Shown piece by piece: positions 11,209 through 23,635 of a DNA stretch of 64,000 nucleotides. The stretch comes from Celoporthe dispersa (lineage: Eukaryota > Ascomycota > Sordariomycetes > Diaporthales > Cryphonectriaceae). The DNA lies in contig WAID01000014.1 of assembly GCA_016584495.1 (NCBI GenBank), forward strand, positions 248,001 through 312,000. Reading direction: 5' to 3'. The position numbers were made by a program, and so were the translations under genes. Each line of letters begins with the position of its first letter. Position 1 is the first letter of the stretch. The notes under the pieces were generated by a model that was not told where the DNA came from, searched no databases, and saw only the letters and a list, made by a program, of their open reading frames with translations.

Positions 11209-13134
11209 ATGCCACCCAAGAAACCAGCCAAGAAGGCGAAGCAGGCCACCGTGACGGACGTCAACTCCTCCCTCACGCAGGAGGCCTTCGAGAAGGAGCT
11301 GAAGGACCTGAGATCCAAGGCCGAGGAGGAGACGTGGGCCAGATGGGGCCAGGAGCAGGCTGCTGTCTACCTCAGGTCCCTCGTCCTGATCGCCTTGGCC
11401 GCCGTCTATGCCAACGTCTCTGCGCTCACATTATCACCCGTCTACGGCTCGATACCGGTATCGCTATGGCACAACAGGCTCGTCGTGGCCTCTCTCTTCG
11501 TCGGGTGGGCCTGCAACCTTCACCTCGGCCGCCTGGTGCCCATCAGGCTCTCCTACGTGCTTCCCGTCATCGCCTTCTACATCCCCGCCGCCCAGTTCTA
11601 CCTCTTCAAGGCCAGCGCCACCCTGACTGCCTACCAGGGCCCTTTTATCACCGAGCTCCTGACCGTCGTCCCCCTGGTCATATTCTCGGTGGCCTGTGCT
11701 GCCAACTACCTGGAGGGCGCCGACCTGTCCGGTCTCCCTGGCTTCATCCGTGATGCCGCTCCCGGTATCACCTCGTACGGCTACTACAAGCTCGTCGAGT
11801 CGCTGTCCGGCGAGTTCCTAGGGCAGCACATCGGGAGGACGGTGTTTTGCACCCGCATCGTGCTGGAGACGATCCTCAGCGCATCCTACGCGCTGTTCGC
11901 GCCCTCCAAGTACCTGGCCCTGGCCCTCCCGGCACTGCTACACACGGCTTTCTTCAACACACACGTCATGACGCCCATGGCGGCGCAGTCGCTCAACGGC
12001 ACCTTGACGGCAAACAAGTGGCTGCTCGTGGACAGGAAGGAGTCGTCGACGGGCTACATCTCTGTTGTCGACAGTCTTGAGAACGGGTTCAGGGTCATGC
12101 GTGCCGACCACAGTCTCCTCGGAGGCGAGTGGATCCGCTTCAAGGGCAAGAGGGTCGCCGAGCCCATCTATGGTGTATTTACCATGCTTGAGGCTGTACG
12201 CCTCGTCGAGACCCCGGAGCCCATCGTGGACACCGAGGCAGAGGCACTCGTGATGTGAGTTCTCCCCCCCCTTCTCTCCTGTGGCCTCCCTCTCCCTGCG
12301 TTTTTTGCACCATAGACTGACCCGCCTCTCTAGAGGTCTCGGGATCGGGACCCTCCCGGCGGCGCTCGTCGCCCACGGTGTCGACACGACTGTGGTTGAG
12401 ATCGACCCTGTAGTATACGAGTTCGCAGCGAAATACTTCCAGCTGCCATCCAACCACACCGCAGTCGTTGCCGATGCGATCACGTATACCGAAGAGCTCG
12501 TCAACAAGTCGGACAGCAGGTTTGACTATGTAGTTCATGACGTCTTCACGGGCGGGGCGGAGCCGGTGCCCCTGTTCACCTTGGAGTTCCTGCAGAACCT
12601 CAACGCCCTGCTGAAGCCAAATGGCGTGGTAGCGATTGTGAGAATCCCCCCATTCCCCGGTCCCTCTCTCTCTCCCCCCTTCCACAGTCCGAGAACTCGG
12701 GACGCATGTACTGATGATATACCCCACAGAATTACGCAGGAGACTTTATGCTCCCGCCCCCCAAGATCGTCGTGCAGACGATTCGAGAAGTGTTCCCCTC
12801 CTGTCGCATCTACCGTGAAAACCCGCGCGACGATGCCGTCATCGAGAGGGAGAACCGCGACTTTACCAACATGGTCATCTTCTGCACCAAGGCGGACAGG
12901 CCAGTCAAGTTTCGCAAGGCCACCGCGGCGGATATGCTGCAGAGCCGCACGAGGGAACTCTTCCTGCCGCCCAGGTATGAGGTGACCGAGAAGGACTTTA
13001 GGGCCTCTGGTGAGGTGCAGACGTTGAGGAATAATGATACGGCAGCGCTGGAGAAGTGGCACGAGAGGAGCGCCCTGGGACACTGGGAGGTGATGAGGAC
13101 CGTGTTGCCCGACATTGTCTGGGAGAACTGGTGA
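11209..13134 (+). CDS. Membrane-anchored spermine/spermidine-synthase-like protein
   Basis: About 584 aa. Exons 11209-12254, 12334-12637 and 12730-13134; introns of 79 and 92 nt restore LVIGLGIGTLPAAL and VVAINYAGDFML. A basic N-terminal segment (PPKKPAKKAKQ) is followed by six to seven hydrophobic helices up to about residue 270. The C-terminal half is a Rossmann methyltransferase-like domain. It has a GLGIG nucleotide loop at ~residue 350, VVEIDPVVYEF (acidic ribose-binding residue) and VHDVFTGG. This fold in the polyamine-synthase family transfers aminopropyl groups, but the membrane-fused fungal type is not proven to make polyamines. I see no classic aminopropyltransferase active-site block, so the activity stays open. 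The frame is intact throughout. Confidence 0.8.
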
Positions 13135-16100
13135 TGGGGCGAGGATAAGAAGAGGAAGAAAAGAAGAAGAGAAAGTTGAGGAAAATGAAGGATGTGAGGA
13201 GGCGTTGATAATGGATGTATAATATTTGGGTAAGTCCAGGTGTTCAAAACCCTAAAATGGAGGAGGATATATCTGTCAGTCTCGTCTACCTGTGTGCTGT
13301 GACGCTTGTCTACTGCTGGTCATCGTGACCCTGCTGCAGCTAATGACCTCGTCGATGGGATGACCAGCTAATGAGTGGTGCCCTGCAGAACAGGCAGGCG
13401 GTGGCAGGCTATCAGAAGGGGGGAAACAGGTGGTGGCTGAGGTAGGCTGAAAAGCGCCCTGGTTGCTGATGGCATCTTGGTGATATGAACCAAGAGTTGA
13501 CCCTCGAAGTAAAGCGGAATCCGATTGAAGATGTGGTGTAACGGCTAGAAACGCTGACTTCGGTCTGAGTGAATGGCTTTGAGAGCTGCAGCATGCTGTG
13601 GACTTTACGCCCTCGGATTCATCACCCCCGGAGACGAGACTTGGTCGGCCCTCAAGCTTCGCGCTGTGTGTTGGGAATGCCCCGTAATCCTATGACTATA
13701 AACAAGCAGGGTCAGTGGTGATTTTTTGCTACTATGTTGTCTTTTTTATTTTCGCTTTCTGAATATGTTGCCTGTCTTTTTATCTACTTCTTTCCAGGTG
13801 GTGGGTGCCTATGTGGTGGTGTTGGTGGTTGGTTGTGGTGGACGGTGGTGAGTCGTGGCTGATGAGGACTGGGAGAGGGAACAAGTCACTGCCATGACAC
13901 CAGATTCGCTGGTGGAATATACGAGAAGGTCCATGGTTCGAGTCCAGTTTTTTCTTTTTTCCTTTTTTTCCCCAAGATCAGATCAATTTTCATTTCCACC
14001 TCCAAAAAAGAACCACCAAAAAGTGTCAACACCCCACCCATCCAAGCCTGTTGTTGTCTTGCACCCCGCTGAACAATCCTCATCCCACATCTTCTCTCGG
14101 TTTCCTCTCCACCTGCATATACCCCTCGCTGCCGTCTCGACTGCACACTCCCCCTCGCCGCCTTGTTGAGGGTCTGCCTAGCGTCGGCAATGTGTGCAGG
14201 CACAGGCATTGCTGCCCTCTCCGACGTAGGGGATCGGAACGACAATCGTCTGATACACAGGCAACACGCCCCTACAGTATCTACCTCGTCTACTACAGTC
14301 ATCCGCAGATAGGAGCAGATCACTTCAAGCCCATTACACAGACGATAATCCTACCTACTCAAGTACATATACTTACTCGTCGGCACAATGGCCAAGGATG
14401 AATAGTAGGAGCCTATTTCACAGGACGTCGGCGTTAAGAGGGCAAGACAGCATCTCTGGCGTAGAGGGTGGCGACCTGTGCCACTGAACATTATGTCAAA
14501 TACTTAGTCAGCCTGAGAGGAAAAGAGAGGCATGCAGAGTGTTCTGCTGCTGTACCTCTGAGCTCGCCTATAGAAAACACGCAGCTATGAATAGTAGTAT
14601 TGTTTTTTGGAGGAAACGAAATGGTACCGTATAGGCGAGGTTACAGCCTGGTACGTACCGTTGTAGCCAAGTAGTGCGGAGTGAGGAAGGAGCAAGGATG
14701 GGTACTGCTGTGGAAGCGCGCGGGTGGAGCGCGACTTGTCTCATCATCCCTCCCTCCTTCCCCCTTTCTCCCCTCCCACTCAGGCCCCCTGCCTCTTTCC
14801 TTTTTGCCTTGTCCAGCCATGTCTGCCATGATCCCATCGCCTTTTCTTCTCCCCTTTCCCACGCGCCTCTTGTCTTACTTGGTTGGTCTTCAGCGTCACA
14901 GCCCCGGGCAGAGACCACCCTAGAGCCTGGGTGAGCCGCATGATTTGTCGATAATGCATCTCAGCTGTCAAGATCACAGCAGAAACCTATTTCCAAACCC
15001 AATCTAAACGGCCTTATCCTACTGTGGGTAGTTCGATGTGAACCCTATCTACACTGCATCTTGTACGGTATAGAACAATGCCGTCGATACCTCTTGTCCC
15101 ACATCTACAGTACCTCTGCTATACGTCTTGCCGCCTGTCCTCCTATCTCCACCCTGCTTCTGCTGGGTATCGTGCCTCGAACATGTCGGCAGAGGGGCTC
15201 GTCTCGTCCTGCGCCTTGGTATAATTGCTCATGATGCTCGGACCGGCGTCGTCCCTCGCGAGCATCCAGGAATTTGAAATCTGGCACTGGGGCATGGAGC
15301 ACCCTCTCCAGAACCTGTCAAGACGCTGCTGCAGCTCATTCCCGATCCTACGGTTTCCGGTTTCCAATTACAAGGGGAGGGCGAATACCATCTGTGGTTT
15401 GTTCTTGTTCGGTTATAGGACCCGTCTTGGGAGGGTGCAGTGTCGTGCTGGTAACTTCTGTGACATCTGAAGTTTCAAGTGCAACACCAGTCCCGCAGGG
15501 TCACGATGCAAGCCCCCCCCCCGCCGGGGCAGCCCTTGGTACGCGAAGCCGTGCTTGTCCCTGCCTCTCCCCTCCTCGTCTTGTTTGACAGCTGCTCGTA
15601 CCAATCAGCTAGTGTTGCCCTTGGTGAGCTCGCCTCGGGTTCCATATCCTTTTTGGTCGTCTCCAGCAGCCACGGTTTGAGAAACCTCACACCAACCCTC
15701 TATCGGGACACCTCTCCCGCATCACGACTGTGGGCCTCAGTGTGGATAAGGGAAGGGGGAGGAGGGGATGAGTGCATCCGCTGATGATTTTCTCGATCTT
15801 CTGCCGCAGGCCTCGTGCTCCTCCTCCCTGTCCCGCCCTGCTTCCAGACTGCGCTGCCAATGGGGAGCGGGTGACGGATTGGGTCTCGTCTATCTCTGTG
15901 TGTGATCTCAAACAGCCCTGTCTGTTCTCCTCCCGGGCCCCCCTCCTCTGTCTGTCTCTCACCCGCTCGCTCACTTTCTCTCCGTTTCTCCCTCTTCCTG
16001 TCTCATCTCTTCACGATGCTGGAGCATCGTCTCTGATGACAGACAATCTGGAATCGACCGAGATGGGATACACGAGTGCCGTGTGCGAGTCCATGTGATA

Positions 16101-16247
16101 CCCCGAAGTGTTTGTCCTCATGATCACGACATGATGAGGTGTTTAAGTTGTCCTTCATAACCCTTTCTCTTCTGTATACCTCGAATTCCCATTGATTGGG
16201 CTGGCTTTTCTATTCTCTCCTGTCCACCGCCGTTCGGCGTCACCACC
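13135..16247. other. Long intergenic region (3.1 kb)
   Basis: No gene supported on either strand. It contains an isolated tRNA-type B-box (GGTTCGAGTCC, 13935-13945) followed by T runs, an A-box-like string at 13856, another A-box-like string near 13533, and pyrimidine-rich sequence (14740-14880, 15900-16010). The end is presumably the promoter of the following large gene. Confidence 0.5.
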
Positions 16248-19200
16248 ATGGTGATTCCTGGAGCCACGTCGGCACTCATCGCCGCTTTCACCTTGTCAGT
16301 TACCCCTATCCCCCTCCCCCCGCAAGTGGTGGCCCAGGTGATGAGAGGAGGAGGACAAGGACGACGACGACGACGAAGACGACGAAGACGAGGACGAGGA
16401 TGACAAAAACACATGTACTAACCCACAGACCACAGCGGCATCGTCTTCAACGCAGCGTCGGCGGCTGTATTTCTCAACGTCAAGGGCCATGGCTCGTCGA
16501 TCTTCCGGGACGGCAAGAGGCTGGTCCTCGTTCTTTTTCTTCTCGGTGCCGCTCTGTGGGCGCAGATCGACTTCTTCACCACCCTAATAGATCCGACTGG
16601 AACGCAGTTATGTCAGATCGGCATCATATTCACGACGGCCTTTGACCAGGTGTCACGATTCTCCATCGAACAGCTCCTGCTCTGGGTCATATACGACGGC
16701 ATGAAGCCATCGGTGGGACAATACATTGTCCAGGGCGCCCTGGCTGGCCGATTCGCGCTGGGCGCCGTATTTGTCGGGTTCTCGAGACCTCAGTTCGACA
16801 CCGCCTGTGTGCCGCTGTCGTCCATCTTCATCATCGCTGTCGTTGTCGTAGCGGCGGACGCGGTGATCCTCATGACACTGGCCGGCCTGGCCCTCTCAAA
16901 CGGGGGGGTCGGAAAGATGCAGGACGGTGGCCAGCAGGCAGGCCGGGTCAAGGCCGTGACGATATTACTTGTTGGGTTGGGCATATGGCTAGCGGTCAGT
17001 CTCTTGTGATCACTCTCATCATCGTTGTCACCATGGAACTAACGTGCATACATATAATATCCTACTCAACAGACCAGTGTAGTCATGCTGCTGGGGATTT
17101 CCTCGATAGACTATCTTTTCAGGAGCAGTCTGCCCGCAAGCGGCCTCACCATTCTCATCGTCATTGTGACGGCGGTCTCGCCCTCCCTCGTGGCTCCCGA
17201 TCGCAGTGACCGAGAGAGGAGGATGCCTGAAGCCCCCTCGCCGCGGCTCATCACGAGGGCTCGGTCGAATTCCACCTCAGCCTCCAATGACTACTACCCG
17301 CCGAGTCGATACGAGGAGATCAAGGCGGAACAAGTCAACTCGATGACTGCCTTCGTCCAGCCTCGTGAGGTCCCTGTCCCGGGTCAGCCACGGGCCTTAC
17401 CATCATCGTCCACAATGGCCATAGATGGACAACCACAACAACAACAGTATGGTGGCGGGCTCCCTGTCCAGGGCCAGCTGTTCCCACCCTTGCGTGCAGC
17501 CACAGCACCTGTAAAGCAACAAGAGAAGAGGTCTCTCTTCAACTCCAACAAGGCCCCAGCGAGGGCCATCACCGTGGGCAAGCTGGCCATCTCAAACCCC
17601 GTCCTCCAACAGGGTGGCGCCAATCCTCTGGACAAGGTGGCCACGACGGACCTGGCGACGGCCGCTCAGATGGAGAGGGAGAGGAGGGAACTACTGCTGG
17701 TTGCACAAGAGGAGTTCTCCTCGGCCACGTCTTCAAGAGCCATGTTCACAGGCGTCAGCCCAGAGATGGGCCTCGCTCGGGCGACGACCATCAAGAGGAA
17801 AGACACAATCGCCTCGATGAGCGAGCTGAAGGAGATGGAGGCTGCTGCTGCTGCTGCTGCTGCGTCTGCTACTACCACTACATTGGCGGTTGCATCTACC
17901 ACGGGCGCTCAGCTGTCACCCGGCAGCGATGAGCTTCGGAGGAGATCACCCAAGCCCAGTCCACGAAGTTCATCATCAGCTTCATCGTCAGCAGGCTCAT
18001 CAAATATATCAAGCACGACCTCTCGTACCCCTTCTCCACCGCTTAAGTCCGCAGCTCGAGGGCTACCATCTCGTCAGCTGCCACCATCATCATCATCACC
18101 ATCTGATCCAGTGGTCCAACCTCTAAAAACTCCTGTGCAGCAACGTCCTACGACCGGCCTCCCTATGAACCCGAGGTCAGCATCGGTCCGAAGGGCAGCA
18201 GCAGCAAAGGATGGGGGAGGGTCAGGGTCAGCGAGGCAAGAGACGGTTATGTTTGTCAACAATATTGTCTACGATGACCCAGACTATGTCGCCAGTGTCA
18301 TCGGTGATGCTAAAGACCGTGGTGTCGGCGTCAAGGCTACTGCTGCTGTACCCGCTCCCCTGAGACTCACAATACCAGCAACAGGCGAGAAGGCACTGGT
18401 CTCGAAGCCTTTCCCACGCACTCACGGCTCTGTGGTCCATCGCCCGAGACCAATTCCTCGCAAGAACCTTGATGCCGAGGAAGATGGCATCTTCTCTCCG
18501 CCCAAGGGCCACAGGAGATCCAGGTCTCTGGGCAATCTAATTCAGAGGAAGTCTATTCTGCAGTCTAACCCAGGCAGCCCGACAGCACTCCCTCCTCTTC
18601 CTCCTCCGCCTCAACCGCCGTCGAGGGAGGAGCGACCGCATCCCAACGACACTAAGAGCATGACATTCAACGAGAAGGTCGAGTTCCTCCTCCCTGCACC
18701 CAAGGGGCCCCCCCGACGGACCGATACCAGCGCAGGTCATCCTCTGTCCCCTCCAACATGATGATGCAGACCACGTTCATGGATGATTCGCCCACGCTGG
18801 CGAATTCTGAAGGCCGTGATACTCTGTCGAGGGATTCCAAGAGGACCTCCACCTCGGTGCAGACGCGCAGCATCTTTGGCGAGCAGGATCGAAGCTCACA
18901 GAGGGGTGTCTCGTACGCAACCTACCAAGGCCTCATGGGTGAAGACGCAGCAACAGAAGGCGGTGCTGAAGAGAGCTATGGAGGAGGTGGTGGTGGTGGA
19001 CGAGGTGCTTCCAGCAGCAGTATGACCTACAATGGCAGACGAGCCTCGTCACCAGTTCTGCCAGTTTTTGCAGATATCAAGTCGGCATCGACCACCATGA
19101 CGTTTGGCGAGGAGGAGACGGGGACCAACATGGACTCGGCCTATTCTCCGCTGCCCATCCAGCAGATCGGGCTAACCGTCCATCAGGCTCGTGCTATTGA

Positions 19201-22200
19201 GGTCCTCAACCCAAACAGGGCACCTGACGACAACAACAACCGGGCCCTCTCTGCTGTCACGAACAGCGAGGAGATGACCATCATGCTGGACTCATCGGTG
19301 GCGCAGGAATTCCAGCGGAGCCAGGCCCAGGATGGTCCCATGTCGTCGCCCATCGACGACGGAAGCCCCGTCGAGGAGACAACCTCTACAAGATCGTCAG
19401 GAATATGGCATCGCCGGGTGGGCGAGGAGACCCTCAGCTTCTCTGTCCTCTCTGACAAGCGAGGCTCGAGGAGAGGACCTCCTCCGCACCCCTTGGTCTT
19501 CGGGGACAGGCCGACCCAGGCCAAGCAGGTGTCCATGGTCCAGGCTGCAGAACTCTCTCCACTGCCATCTCCCGAGGAGGCCCTGAAAATGATACAGGCC
19601 CAGCTGAAGAAGTATGAGCAGGCGGACCGTGGCGGCGCTGTCGAGAGCCCCGGCCGACAGGCACTTCTGAATGATCTCGAGGCGGAGATGGGCATGCAGG
19701 AGACTCGATGGCTGGGCATGCAGCACGAGTTCTCGAGGGATTCGCTCTCGACGCTCGCTATGTCTCCCACGGCTGAGTCTCGCCGCACGTCTGCTGCTGC
19801 TACCGGTGCCGCTTCTTCTGTGGCTCCTGTGGCTGCCGCTGCTTCTGAGGAGCCATCATCATCTCTGGACATGCTCTTGTCCAGGAACTCGTCTACCCGC
19901 TCAAATGCCGTCTCGGACTGGAGATCTTCACGCCGTGCACGACTGGCAAGCCTCATCCTGTCGGAGAGGTCCTCTGTCAACTCGATGGACGGCATCCCTC
20001 CCGGCAGCCGGGCCACCGTGTGGCAGAAGAAGCTCGCCGAGGCCCATCACGAGTTCATGCAGAGCACACACGACCGGGGTCATACGATCCCCCCTAGAAG
20101 CAGCAGCAAGAACTTCTTGACCCTCTCTTCCCAGCTGGGCAGCCCAACACCGCCAGACTCCGATGATTCCGAGACGGAGATGGGAAAAACCAGCGGCAAT
20201 AACTTGGTGGCCGCCCTGCGAGCTCGGATCCAGAGGGACCATCATGTAAAGGCGAATGCGACCACTTATCTCTGGAGGGCACCTGAAGCTCCAGAGGTCC
20301 GTGATGGTCTGATGTGGGTGCGACCCGAGAAGCCATACTACGTGCCTGTGAAGGAGCCAAGCCTGCCAGGCCTCTCTGTTCGTCCTGTAAGGAGGAGGGA
20401 CAATACTGTCTTGACTATCCACAGCGATCATCTCTGGCAGAAGAATTCAGGCTCGGACAAGACATCGATGGCGACGACCACTCATCCTCTTCTTCATCGG
20501 GGGCTCTGGAACTCTGTTGCATCTGTCCCTGAAACCCAGGAGCCACAAGAAGAGGAAGTCACTGTGCTTCCATCGCAGCCAGAGCAACAAGAACAAGTCC
20601 TCAGCTTTTACAAGCCCGGCATCCAGCGCTCCCGGACCTTCTCCAACTCTCGTCCACTGACCCAGCGCCCTCCGCGCCGCAGCAAGAGGTTCACAGCCCT
20701 GCCCGATATCCTCGAGGACCCACAGCCTCTGCCCAACAAGCGCGACACGCTAGGCATCTTCCAGTTCCCCTGGGGCGAGAAGTCCGACCTCCCCTCTGTT
20801 CCGCCACGGCCCATGTTCATGGCCATGCCTGGCACAATGTCCACTGGAGCCTCGTCGGTCCGAAAGATGCAGGAGCTGAGGTCCAGGCAGCTCGAGGAGT
20901 CCGAATACTCGTCGTCCTTCTTCGATGACTACGACGACGAGGACGACAGAGATGACGACTCTAGCTCCATGGGTTCTGAGAGCGACGATGGGTTCGACGA
21001 GACGACGCTGTTTGAGATCGCCACGCTCCTCAAGACGGATGATGTGCCGTCCACGAACAGCTTCTTTGGGTCGGCTCGTGATGCTGCCGCCGCCATCACC
21101 AGCAGAGACATGGGAGCAGATGACTATTATTACCATGGGGAGCGAAACGGCGACAACGCCAGATACTCTGACCTCCTCCTCCAGAGGACCCTCGCGGGTC
21201 TTGAAGAGGGAGATGATGAGCTCCAGGAGATGCCATCGCCATTGCCGCCAGTGAAGCCCACCAAGGAGCAGTCGGCTTTGCTGTGGCGAGCATCGTCATC
21301 GCCACACGAGGAGGCGCAGCAGCGCGGCGGTGGTGTTCACGAGAAGGGACTCCCGCAGCCAAAAGATTGGCACAGATACGACCAGACGACGGAGACAGTC
21401 CGCGCCAGGCCTCGCCTCTCTGCGCAGCCTGCTGCTATCGCAAGTGACAGCAACCTGTGGGCAGCCCCGGCGGCGATCCTGAAGAGCAACAACGTCCCTG
21501 AGTCGCTGATGTGGTCTCCCGCTTCACCCTTGTCATCGTCCTCATCAGAGTACGCAGAGGTGCACACGCCTGAGGAGGTCGAGTCGCCCAAGATGACCAC
21601 CCTGCAGGGCAGCAGCCTACCGCTCTGGCAGTGGCACCCGCAGCCTCAGCGAGGCGAATCTGGCGTAGGCCTGCCTCATCCTCAGGACTGGGACGAAAGC
21701 CATGATATCGTCAAGTTCACTGCTCGCGCAAAGCCTCGAAGGTCTGAGGAGCCTGCTATCATCGAGAGCATCCACCTCTGGACAGCCGCAGCACCAGAAC
21801 TGCCTTCGCTGCCGTCCAAGACGTGGGTTCCCAAGGCTCAGCCTGCTACTATTGCAGCAACGACGACACGACATACTGGTACTGCATCTCCCGCCAAGCA
21901 CAGGCAGTCTTCTCCAATGCTCTGGTCGGTGCCCGTATCTGCGAGCCAGATGTCGAACGCAGCAGTAGCACTGTTCGATCTCGACTCTGGCCGCACAGAG
22001 TTCAGGACCACGACTGAAGCACCCGCCGCTCTTGTCATGGCGCGAAAGCCTCGATCGCCAGTGGTGCAGTCTCTGGATCGTCTCACTTCGACCACACTCT
22101 GGACGTCATCATCGCCGTCTGGCTCTGCAGCTGGAACAGAGAGGAACTGGTTGATCTCCAGAAGAAGCCACAGCTTGACTTCAACACGGCTCCTCTGGTC

Positions 22201-23635
22201 TGCCTCTTCTGCTCCTCAGGGACAGGCCATTTCTGGCTTATTTGATCTCAGGTCGGGCCGGACTGATTACAGAACCACAGCTCAGCTCCCCGCCGCGATC
22301 CACATCAACCGCAAGCCTCGCGTCGCCGCTGAGAGGATGCCACTTGCACAGCTGACCTCCACGACACTCTGGGCTGCGAGCGCTATGACTGCTCAGCCCC
22401 AACGCAACTGGTTGTTCCCAACAGGAAGCAGCAGCAGCAGCCCCAAACAACTCCTCTGGTCTGCCCCTCACACTTTGAAGGAGTCGACCAAGCCTTGTGG
22501 GTTGTTTGATCCAGAATCGGGTCGAACCAATTTCAGAACCACGGCTCAGGATCCTGCCGCTCTTGATGTCCACCGCAAGCCTCGTTCCCTCGAGAGAAAG
22601 CCCCTGGAGCAGTTGGCATCTGCCACACTCTGGGTTGCGTGTGCAGAGAACCAGCCTGCGCGGAACTGGATCCTGCCTGTGTACCCCCTGCGAAGAGGCC
22701 AGGCTGTGTCTGCCCAACAGTGGCAGGCTGCTCTTGAGGATGCCCTCGCTGCCAGCTATCCCGTCCGCCCAGCAGCAGCAGCCGCAGCACCTCGCAAGAC
22801 ACCCCTCCAGGCTTCTCCTGCAGACTGGGCTGCGGCCCTGGCTGAAGCCATCGCCAGGAGTTATTATGGTGGTGGCAAGCCCTCCTTCGATGCGTCCAAG
22901 AGGCACCCGGTCTTTGCGGCGTCATCGCTGACCTCCAGGGCTTCCGTGATTCATCCTGCTGCCACAGGTTATACAGGCGACATTGCAGCACTGCACCCCG
23001 TCTTCTTCGGCTCGGGTGCCGGCAAGATCGCACACCCTGCTGTGCCTGTGAAGAAGGGCGACGGCGCTGTCTCTTTCTCCTCGTCACCGCTGCACATCAG
23101 AACGACAAGTGCTCAGTCTGCTGCTTCGGCTGGGTCTTCTTCTCTCGGCAATGTCCCGAGCACGTCTCGCACAGCACAGACAACGTCACCACGGGGCAGG
23201 AAAGGTGGTCGCATCTCCGCCATGGTCTCCATGTTTGAGGATCCCTCGCCGTCCCAGCAGCAGCAGCAGCAGATGGACAACCCTGCGCTGCTGGCCCAGA
23301 TCGAGGCTCTCGAGCAGGAGCGTCTGTTTGCCGAACAGTGGGCGACCGGGTCTCTGGACGAGCCTTCGTCGTCGTTGCCTGCACAACAGCTGATGGCCGG
23401 AGCAGAGCTCTTCACCCCTCAGGAGGCCGTCATCCCAGAGGCGTCGGTGGGGTCGGCCATGTTGGAGGCCAGAACCTACCAGCCTCCGTTGGCCCTCAAG
23501 ACACAGCAGCAGCGGCCTCTCTCCGCCATAGAGCTTGCCGAGGAGCTGTTCACCCTCGAGGATGCATCGCCAGTCCACCTTCCGGCCCTCGAGCGTCATG
23601 ACACCGACGACTCGGCCACTTCGGGGGTCGAGTGA
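16248..23635 (+). CDS. Giant multi-pass membrane protein with long disordered tail and Leu-Trp repeats; one frameshift
   Basis: About 2,389 aa if three exons (16248-16294, 16436-16994, 17073-23635) are joined and one base is restored. I do not recognise a named family. The first ~310 residues form about six or seven membrane helices, for example LVLVLFLLGAALWAQIDFF, IIAVVVVAADAVILMTLAGL and LTILIVIVTAV. The rest is low-complexity Ser/Pro/Ala-rich sequence, with recurrent LW motifs and tandem ~85-residue repeats near the end. The introns are 141 nt (carrying GAC/GAG repeats) and 78 nt (GTCAGT...ACAG). The frame breaks at the C7 run 18708-18714: upstream it stops at 18761, downstream it is open for 1,625 codons. 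One extra C gives a smooth join (APKGPPP/TDRYQRRSSS). The start and first exon are least certain. A cell-surface or cortical scaffold role is only a guess. Confidence 0.65.
21917..22689 (+). repeat. Three tandem protein repeats of ~80-91 residues inside the giant membrane protein
   Basis: Units start at 21917, 22190 and 22451. Each reads LWS...LFD..SGRT.(F/Y)RTT...PAA....RKPR......L..L.S.TLW......NW. Copies differ at many positions but keep the Trp, SGRT, RTT and RKPR anchors. Looser LW-containing units precede them (20260-21840), and two W-AAL-A-A-SY units follow near 22717 and 22821. Confidence 0.8.

Noticed and set aside
13850..13955. Possible tRNA gene
   Set aside because: B-box is perfect but no acceptor stem pairs, the A-box has one extra base and no 7-nt anticodon loop with U33 can be drawn.
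16295..16435. Arg/Asp-rich coding segment from GAC/GAG repeats
   Set aside because: Sits inside an intron of the giant gene; the in-frame reading reaches a stop at the end of the repeat.
19183..20016. Open frame of ~277 codons on the minus strand
   Set aside because: Antisense to the giant membrane-protein gene; a shadow of its Ser-rich coding.
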